Shown here: positions 58,101-64,000 of the stretch, in pieces
How the letters are laid out: the number at the start of each line of letters is the position of its first letter
Position numbering within the stretch: the stretch's first letter is position 1
Assembly: GCA_031763025.1 (NCBI GenBank)
Contig: JASSKH010000006.1
Location: 1,895,048-1,959,047 of the forward strand
Origin: Macrocystis pyrifera
Lineage: Eukaryota; Sar; Phaeophyceae; Laminariales; Laminariaceae
Direction of reading: 5' to 3'
Length of the DNA stretch: 64,000 nt
Notes under the pieces: generated by a model
What the model saw: the letters and a program-made list of their open reading frames with translations, nothing else
What the model was told of the DNA's origin: nothing
Databases searched by the model: none
Made by a program: the position numbers and the translations under genes

Positions 58101-59977
58101 TAATTTCCGGTGTGGCCACTTCCGGAGACAGCAATGGGAGTACTATGTAACTGCCTCTTGGGTGCCTTACCTTGAACACTACGTGATAAGATCAATTCCT
58201 TTGTGCGGAGTAAAGGTTCTTTACTTCGCACAAATGATCTAACTAGACGACCAGCTGTGGGCGACCGCCAAAAAAAAAAACAAAAACAAAAAAAACGGTA
58301 CCCTGGATGTCTAGCTCACGTAGTGAGCGGCATGTTTTACAGTGTCGTTGCCAATCGACTATAATATATAATGGGGGGGGGGCACACAAGTCATGCAAGT
58401 CCGTAGTTGCACGACCTTAGACTCTCGCATCCCTACAAATGCCGGGACGGAGCACCTCGGATTTCGCCGGCCAGACAGGCATTGCTCGCACCAAGCGCCG
58501 TGAGGTGTTGGGGGCAGTCGCACGAAAGGGTGAGCTGAATCCTCTGCTGAGAATCGCTTGTGAGGCGGACTTTCTTACCTTGGATGACAGCGTCGAATGG
58601 GTTGACTCGTTTTCTGATGTGACCACTTCCAGAGCCAGCAATGATCACACTATGTAACTGGGGTGAGGATGATCGTTACTGGCGGGGGCGCTGCTGTATC
58701 AAGAAACGCCGTAACTACTACCAGGTATGATACCAGGTACCATGGTATGTTCTATCAAGCAGCGTTGTGTGCTCAGCGCCATACCCAAGCCATGAAGGAC
58801 TCGCGAAGTCCACACCGATGACGGTCGAGTGCAATGTACTACACATAAACCCATGATAGTCCTCAGGCGCAGCCAACACTTCCCAAAAAACTGTGGACGG
58901 ATCTTTCCAAGCCGCCGACCGTCTCCTCGCGCGGTTTCTTCGCCGGGGCGCGCACTCGCCTCGGCCGCGACCGCCGGCTCCGCTCGCGCGAGGCTCCGGT
59001 GTCGGAATATCTACGACGGGCTCTTCGCAATCTACGGGCGTTTTCCTGCCCTGTCGGCAATTTGACGCAATGCCGCACGACACGCAAGTTTCACTGTTGT
59101 TGCGTCATTCCTTCGAGGGCGTACTCTCCGACCTCCCGTCCCCCGGGAGCGTCGGCCAACTCGCCAGCGCCGCCTTCGTGGGGGCCTGTGCGGGCGGGCG
59201 GCCGTGAGCTCGAGATCTACGACATGTTTCACCCCCTCCCCCCCGCTACGTACAGGCCACCCAAGTTTCGTTTCGATGACGTATGATACGATACGATACG
59301 ATACGAATGTCAGGAAGCGGAGATCGCTGTGGCTAGTGCTGAATATCGGGCATCGATATCGGAATCGAGTTCGATGCGCGACCGAAAAAAACGAAAAACA
59401 AAACTCAAGTGCACACGATTTCGACATTTGATAGACTGAAGCTTTCGTTCAGTTTACGCATATAAAAAAAACACGGAAAGGTCAGGGGAGGGAGGAGGGC
59501 AAAACAAAACGTTCGCGGTACGATATACCGAAAAAAAAAAAAAATTCGACACGTACAACACGATACGATACATTTCCAAAACTATTGGTGGCACCCTTCG
59601 TTTTCATCTTACTTCGGCTCTGGAAACTGCAACCAACGCGTGGGGAGAGTGCCACGGCAGCGGAAGCTTACAGCGGGCACCGGCATGCTGAGGCAAGGTG
59701 CATGACGCCCTGGATCCTGCTGGGTAGCTGCATGGGTGTAAGTCTGAGCTCAACATGCTGTTCACAGCAACGCATTTACTTGCTGCCTTTCAGAGGATCG
59801 ATCGAGAGTTGAGGGAAATGGGGTTTCGACGTGAGCGATACCGGTATGCGCTTTTCAAGCGGGCATACGTGTTTTCTATGTAATCACTGGAGACACTGCT
59901 TTCGCTGCTGTTGTTGCTTGCGTGTGTCGGAGGCAAGAGGTGCGCTCGAGCCTCTCGCGCGGAGTAGGAGAAACCAC

Positions 59978-60027
<50 letters not shown>

Positions 60028-62762
60028 GTGTGCAGCTGGCCCTTGAGTGTGTGTGACTGAAGATGCTTACGAGTATCATTACAGCAGCCACTCCCATTCT
60101 CCGTGGGCAGTGAGGAGAGCACTTCCAAACTCTTGAAATAAAGTCTGACCTCCATCCTTCACCACAACGCTGCTCCGAACATCAACATTTTGCGCGTCAC
60201 GCGGGTGAAGTCCCCTTGTACTGCACCACATAACTCTATACGAGTCCACAAGCACCCGAATTTAGGTAAAATACCGATACTGTACATAAAAAAATCGGTG
60301 CCGAATATCACACTAGGGTGGTAAGATAGCACACCCCAAGGGACGACTTTCAGAGCCAATTTTCTCCAGAATGCCGGCTTTGGAATTATCTCAACGCGAG
60401 ATGTTTCCATAGACGCGTCGCTCGGCGTGTGCGCTCCCCCCGTCGTGGAGAACAAACCAGCTTACCAGTTTGTCCGAGGGGGTGTGTTATTTCAATCGGC
60501 GTGTTATCCTATCACACGCGTCACACCTGCTGGGTTCAGGTATCAATAGTGCGTCCCCCAAACGCACATACAACAGGTGTTGCGCTTCTCGAGGGTCTTC
60601 CTTCTACCTTTATTTAAACCAGGTGTACCAACAGCAGTAGTATATCGGATACTTGGTACCTGGTATACGGTACTGGGAGCGATGAGAGACGAAAACTACC
60701 GGCGCAGAAGCTAAGCTCCCTTTGGGGCACATCCCCTCGTTCGTTTTATTTTTTTCAACTTTTGTATGATTTTCAACCCTTTTAGGACTGAAGTCCCGTT
60801 TTGGGCGCAAACCACTCAAAATTCTAAGTAATTTGTCCTCCAGACGGGACTGCAGTCCTTGAAGAGTTTTGAACACGCTACCTGGCACCTATTTACCACT
60901 TTGTCCCAGAATATAATAACATTTTTTTAATTCCATAATAGTATATACACGATGCTTATATTTCAGGGCAGAGTGGTACGTGAGGTCGAAAAATTTCCTC
61001 GATCTACTCATCTTTGCAATCTTGGTGTGCTAAATACCGTACGCAGGTTGTAGCAGCATGCGTAATACCGCGACTTTTCAAGCGAGGGCGCCCCGGTTAC
61101 ACCGCAAGAAAGCGCTACTAAAAATGTAACCAAAATAGGCTAGAACACCAGGGCGTGGGTCACTATCATCCCCCACGTTAGGCAGACCGCCCAATTTGCA
61201 CCCCCTGTTCGCCTCCCGTTCTTATCACCTATTACACGTCTAAATGCATGGAAGCGCTTTGGTCTAAATATGTAGGGTTAGGGTTCCAAAAACATGGAGG
61301 TTTCCATTGTATATGGAGGCGTTATCTACCAGGGGTCAACCCAAAAATCTTCAAACCGCAAAAGAAATGCAGACCGCAGATCGCACGTGATTTTGAGAAC
61401 CGCTCAGAGCACATGTCTGAGTTTTGGAATGGTCTGAAAAGATGTGACAGTGATTGTACGCAACGAGTTCGATAGCTATGATAAAGTTAACAAAGGCTAC
61501 TTCCGTACTTTACTGCTCCCTGAAGGTAAGGTGTACCTGGTATACCAAGTATGAGACAGGATACCAGCCTTCTCTTAGATACTACCCCCCCCCAGGAAAA
61601 CCACCCCCGGTCATAAAAAAAAGCAAAAAAAAACAAACAAAAGGGCTCGTTTATGACCGGGGTACGTTAGATACCACCCCCCTGGGCCGATACGCCTTCC
61701 AAACAACATAAAAAAATATCACCCCCGGGGGGCTCCACACGAAAGTACTGTTCGTAGCACCGATCTTTGGCAGCACACATCGTGGAGAACGACGGCAAAA
61801 TCGAACAAGCGCAGCGCCCTTCCGCAAGGGCGGTCCATCCTGCGGCTCGGGACAAGCTAACTGCCCCGGCACGGTCTGCTGGCGTCTCTAGCCACGATCG
61901 GGACCACGATCGCCTTGTTCTTCGTCCGTCCGCAAACCACTCCTGCCGCACCTTCGACTCTCATTTTCGGCAGCAGCGCTATAAATAGACGAGCCAGCTG
62001 CGGCAACGCGTGCCACGTCAGCCACAGCCGCAAGTCCTGCCTGCGCCAGCCACAGACTGCTGTAGTGTCCGCGGTCCCGGCACAACTCACCGCGCTTCAA
62101 GCCCCGGCATTAGCAGCACCGGGCCCTCCGGCAGCAGCAGCAGCACTAAGCCCTCCGGCAGCAGCAGCGCCAGGCTCCCTGAACACAGCATCGCCACCCC
62201 CATCTTAATTGTTATCACCCCCCTGAGGCCGGGGTGGGTGTGCCACGTGCGCCAAAAACTACCCATTTGTACTCCCAGCACCCCCCGCCGTCATCACCCC
62301 CACCATAAATAGAAATCACCCCCCGGTGGTAAATGTTGCAAAATTCGAATAAAACATGTCCATTATCACCGGGGTACGTTAGATACATACCACACCACCA
62401 CACGAAACCACCCCGGGTGATAATAAAAGCAAAAACGCGATGGAGTTATCCCCTGGTGGGGTGGTATCCAACGTCATATGCGGGTAGGTCACCAGAGGTC
62501 CTTAAATGATAAAATGAATACTGCTGTCTGTAGATGATGAGCTGCTCTACTACTGTCTAAATACCTGGTACACCGGTACAACTCAAGTTGACTTTGCTCG
62601 TATTGCGTTTGCGTTGGAGTTGAGTGTGGTCGATATGCTGAGTTGAGTTGTGTTCTGGAATTGAGTGTCATGTACCAAGGACAGGATTGATCATTGTTGG
62701 ACAGTGTTGGAACGCAACCAAGCACTCAATTTCTGTAAACATTGGGCACGATAATGCTGTTG

Positions 62763-62806
<44 letters not shown>

Positions 62807-63562
62807 AGGATTGCCTGGTATGATATGTTTGGCCTTGGTGCCTCGCGTACTGCTACAGCAGTGTTGAGCAGTACCTGGTACTGTACCTTCAGATCAGCAG
62901 ATCTATCGAACGATCCACTGAATGCTGAATTTGACTCCTCGTAGATTCGTAAAGAGCCATTCATTGTTGCGCGCGGACTAGACCCGCCCCATGTACCGTA
63001 CGTCGAACGAGAGAATACTGATACGGTACGTTTTGACGGCACGGATTCCTCCCGGCCGAGTATGCAGGAGCAGCAGCCACGAGCCGCGAGAAAGACACGA
63101 GCTTGTGCTGAGGGAGCGATTGCACCTGATTGTACACTACCAATAGCGCTGTCCAGCGCCAAACCGACTGACCTTCGCCTTCATCATCCTGCCAGCGTTG
63201 ACCTTTGCATTAGGGTTTGCTACCTCAATCAACGAAGCCACCCCCTTTTTCGCTTGCGGCTTCTGCATTGCCGCCTCCACCCTACCAGGCTCCGCTCTTC
63301 CGGTCGATGCTGCTGCCGCCGCCATTGCCCGCTCCCCCCCTTCCTCCTCGCTTGCTCCTTCGCTGTCATCCTCCTCAGAATCTTCCTTCTTACCCTCCCC
63401 ATCTTCTCCTGATTCATCGCCTTCTCGCTCGGCCTTTCGACGAGCGGCAAATGCCTCGTCCCTGTCATTGCGCGACTCTAGCTCTTCGAGGGAGGACACG
63501 AATTGTTGCCTTCCCCCGCCGCCTCGGCCACCGCGCTTCCCTTTCCCCCTTCCGCGGCCCAT
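51959..63562 (-). CDS. PDAP1/HASPP28-family phosphoprotein with C-terminal SAP motif, four exons
   Basis: Exons 63562-63173, 57766-57644, 56438-56277 and 52081-51959, all phase 0, total 265 residues. Exon 1 gives the basic RG-rich start (MGRGRGKGKRGGRGGGG), an acidic Glu/Asp/Ser stretch and the family signature KKGVASLIEVANPN. Exon 2 gives ELSRREREAVEAQRKKDHYM and LHAEGKTQEAQ; exon 3 gives DMARLALVRKRREDAERQK. These match, in order, the 28 kDa heat- and acid-stable phosphoprotein (PDGFA-associated protein 1) family, usually ~180 aa. The last exon encodes a SAP-like helix-turn-helix (LKELLKERDQSLQGSKKDL), a DNA/RNA-binding motif absent from animal PDAP1. It is joined because donor (NPLE|GTGAGG) and acceptor agree in phase, strand and order. 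Without it, exon 3 would read into an AT repeat and stop at 56199. Introns of 5.4, 1.2 and 4.2 kb hold S1 repeats, a hAT element and a LINE. Confidence 0.75.
52500..52608. mobile_element. M1 element, copy 8
   Basis: TTACGGGGGACCTTAGTAAA at the left, CTATGGTCCTCCGTTTTAG at the right. Lies 220 bp upstream of the younger LINE in the same intron. Confidence 0.75.
52829..54753 (+). mobile_element. Younger 5'-truncated LINE copy with 46-nt poly(C) tail
   Basis: Begins abruptly at the reverse transcriptase (ADPGNYRGITLLSIVGK), as expected of 5'-truncated target-primed insertions. Intact motifs: FFLDVQKAYDTVW (A), GVAQGCTLSPNLFKIYINDL (B) and LMFVDDFVG (C, FVDD rather than the usual FADD). The long frame 52,899-53,777 ends at a TAG that the older copy shares. 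Further on are a TGA at 53,893 (CGA in the old copy) and a one-base insertion near 53,935; the frame 53,943-54,572 then carries the CPCS..H..C knuckle. The 3' end is GAGTACG followed by C46 at 54,708-54,753. It lies antisense within the third intron of the PDAP1-like gene. Confidence 0.85.
55044..55302. repeat. Inverted repeat, ~75-bp arms around a TA microsatellite
   Basis: Arms 55,044-55,120 and 55,222-55,302 share CTCTTCACCTCTAAAGCG and TGCATATCGTGTCT-type blocks in inverted orientation, about 90% identical by eye, around (TA)n at 55,155-55,195. Lies in intron 3 of the PDAP1-like gene. Confidence 0.75.
56277..56438 (-). CDS. PDAP1-like gene exon 3
   Basis: 54 codons, acceptor CAAACAG|GTG, donor GAA|GTGAGG. 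Encodes the charged C-terminal helix of the family (VDMARLALVRKRREDAERQK) and ends KLNPLE. An unspliced alternative would add 25 residues, mostly from a TATA microsatellite, and stop at 56199; this is less likely. Confidence 0.75.
56665..57035. mobile_element. Relic M1 copy 9, split by the hAT-type element
   Basis: Left flank of the hAT element contains CAAAAACCTACC and the right flank TTTTTACCAATCATATTTGG then TTCTGATTACTG; rejoined across the 8-bp duplication they follow the M1 interior. Strongly diverged, so the match is tentative. Confidence 0.45.
56732..56977. mobile_element. Non-autonomous hAT-type element, 246 bp, with 8-bp target duplication
   Basis: Flanked on both sides by AATATTTT (56,724-56,731 and 56,978-56,985). 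Ends are CATGGCTGCTCACGGGTC and, inverted, CAGGGCTCTTCACGGGTC. The 8-bp duplication and CAGGG-type terminus are hallmarks of the hAT superfamily. The interior is almost entirely GGGTC/GACCC pentamers in opposed orientation, so the whole element can fold on itself. It sits inside a relic M1 copy in intron 2 of the PDAP1-like gene. Confidence 0.75.
57644..57766 (-). CDS. PDAP1-like gene exon 2
   Basis: 41 codons, acceptor ACGCAG|GAT, donor CAG|GTACGA. ELSRREREAVEAQ and YMKLHAEGKTQEAQ are the most conserved part of the family, which makes this exon diagnostic. Confidence 0.85.
57838..58255 (-). repeat. SINE-like repeat S1, copy 2, C-tailed
   Basis: Near full-length match to the 27.2 kb copy in reverse orientation, with the terminal hairpin at 58,203-58,231 and the tail at 57,838-57,865 (ATCGAGTACACCCC and C-run on the minus strand). 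Lies immediately upstream of exon 2 within intron 1 of the PDAP1-like gene. Confidence 0.65.
58375..58690 (-). repeat. SINE-like repeat S1, copy 3, partial
   Basis: Shares the core with the other two copies but lacks the 5' hairpin. It ends in a C-run (GTGTGCCCCCCCCC on the minus strand). Most diverged of the three, tandem to copy 2. Confidence 0.55.
58718..59207. other. GC-rich island in PDAP1-like intron 1 with frames on both strands
   Basis: Minus frame 58,718-59,083 (ends WLGYGAEHTTLLDRTYHG) and plus frame 58,893-59,207 (PHDTQVSLLLRHSFEGVLSD) overlap. Either may be a nested exon or neither. Confidence 0.25.
59280..59580 (+). repeat. Repeat R7, copy 2
   Basis: GATACGATACGATACGA microsatellite, CATCGATATCGGAATCGAGT, GAAGCTTTCGTTCAG, AAAAAACACGGAAAGG, GGCAAAACAAAACGTTCG. 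Lies in intron 1 of the PDAP1-like gene. Confidence 0.5.
59979..60023 (+). repeat. (GCA)15 microsatellite
   Basis: Uninterrupted 45 bp. In intron 1 of the PDAP1-like gene. Confidence 0.95.
60774..60872. repeat. M2 palindromic repeat, copy 6
   Basis: CCCTTTTAGGACTGAAGTCC and ACGGGACTGCAGTCCTTGAA. Within intron 1 of the PDAP1-like gene. A half copy also appears near 34,649-34,697. Confidence 0.7.
62764..62807 (+). repeat. (CTG)14-15 microsatellite
   Basis: Uninterrupted trinucleotide tract in intron 1 of the PDAP1-like gene. Shorter tracts of the same type occur at 37,585-37,612 and 39,308-39,340. Confidence 0.95.
63173..63562 (-). CDS. PDAP1-like gene exon 1
   Basis: 130 codons from ATG 63562 to donor AAG|GTCAGT. 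The start is chosen because the family begins with a short basic Gly/Arg segment. The open frame extends upstream without another ATG in a good position. GLIDIENPN-type signature appears as SLIEVANPN near the end. Confidence 0.8.
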
Positions 63563-64000
63563 GACTTCTCCCTTGCTCCTCTGGCGTTGAACGCTCTTGA
63601 TGTACTTGTACGCTGCGGATGTTCTGGGTTGCACTTCGCACGAACCTTATCTTATGGTATCCTCTTGTCTTTCTGTGAGTGAGAACATGAACAATGCCTT
63701 CGAATTCTTCAAAAACTCCAGCGTCGAAAAAGCGAGAAATACTACCCGACCACCCCCTCTGGCACATCGAGAGCAGCAGCGTTCTCCATCCGACACTGTT
63801 CGCATTTTAGCTTGGCAAGGCAGGGAAAGGGCTGGAGGATCTGCCCTGTTCTGGTGGAAATTCGCTTAACTGGGTGCAGCAGATAGACATGGCAAGTAGC
63901 GACATCCATCACGCCGCGCCTCGTGCCACCTTCCCTGAGGCCTGTCCTCCTCCTGGCTGCACTTCCGAAGGACTTGCAGGCGGGGGGGAAACTGCTGCTG

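Overview
This 64 kb window is eukaryotic nuclear DNA. Coding exons are short, bounded by GT..AG sites and scattered over kilobases, and the space between them is full of decayed transposons, MITE-like palindromes, minisatellites, CAG/CTG runs and long homopolymer C/G tracts. There is no operon structure, rRNA or CRISPR. Multi-kb introns, mixed GC content and CTG-rich low-complexity exons suggest a stramenopile, perhaps a brown alga. That is an inference from architecture, not a marker-gene identification.

Three genes can be assembled from exons whose splice sites and phases agree. (1) Minus strand, 8,434 down to at least 2,900: a DnaJ/Hsp40 co-chaperone in at least five phase-0 exons (J domain with HPD, Gly/Phe stretch, C-terminal domain I, start of the zinc finger). 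Its 3' exons were not found. (2) Plus strand, 41,581-44,760: an unrecognised two-exon gene with a small basic helical N-terminus and a long Ala/Pro/Thr-rich tail. (3) Minus strand, 63,562-51,959: an 11.6 kb gene for a PDAP1/HASPP28-family phosphoprotein in four phase-0 exons, whose last exon appears to add a SAP motif. Two weaker convergent exons lie at 8,785-8,988 (+) and 9,086-9,406 (-). Other open frames are listed at low confidence.

Mobile DNA dominates the rest. A LINE family occurs as a decayed longer copy (about 28.3-32.7 kb) and a younger 5'-truncated copy (52.8-54.75 kb) ending in 46 C residues. A SINE-like family (27.2, 57.8 and 58.4 kb) also ends in a C tract after a similar GAGTAC(A/G)CCCC junction. 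Nine copies of a ~108 bp palindromic element (M1) are spread through the window. Two sit inside the old LINE, and one of those has an empty site in the younger LINE. A second palindromic family (M2), a ~200-260 bp repeat (M3), a hAT-type element with an 8-bp target duplication, a ~900 bp foldback and several unnamed repeats fill much of the remainder.

Tandem arrays include a 42-bp repeat in two blocks (11.2-11.5 and 12.2-12.6 kb), a 1.3 kb array of ~31-bp AGTTGG..CCAACT units (24.45-25.77 kb), a TTCGGTA array (20.05-20.65 kb), a TTATCACCC array (23.7-23.9 kb) and TGGGA arrays (37.7-38.2 kb). The near-palindrome TACCAGGTA recurs throughout far more often than chance would give. No toxin, phage or defence system is visible.
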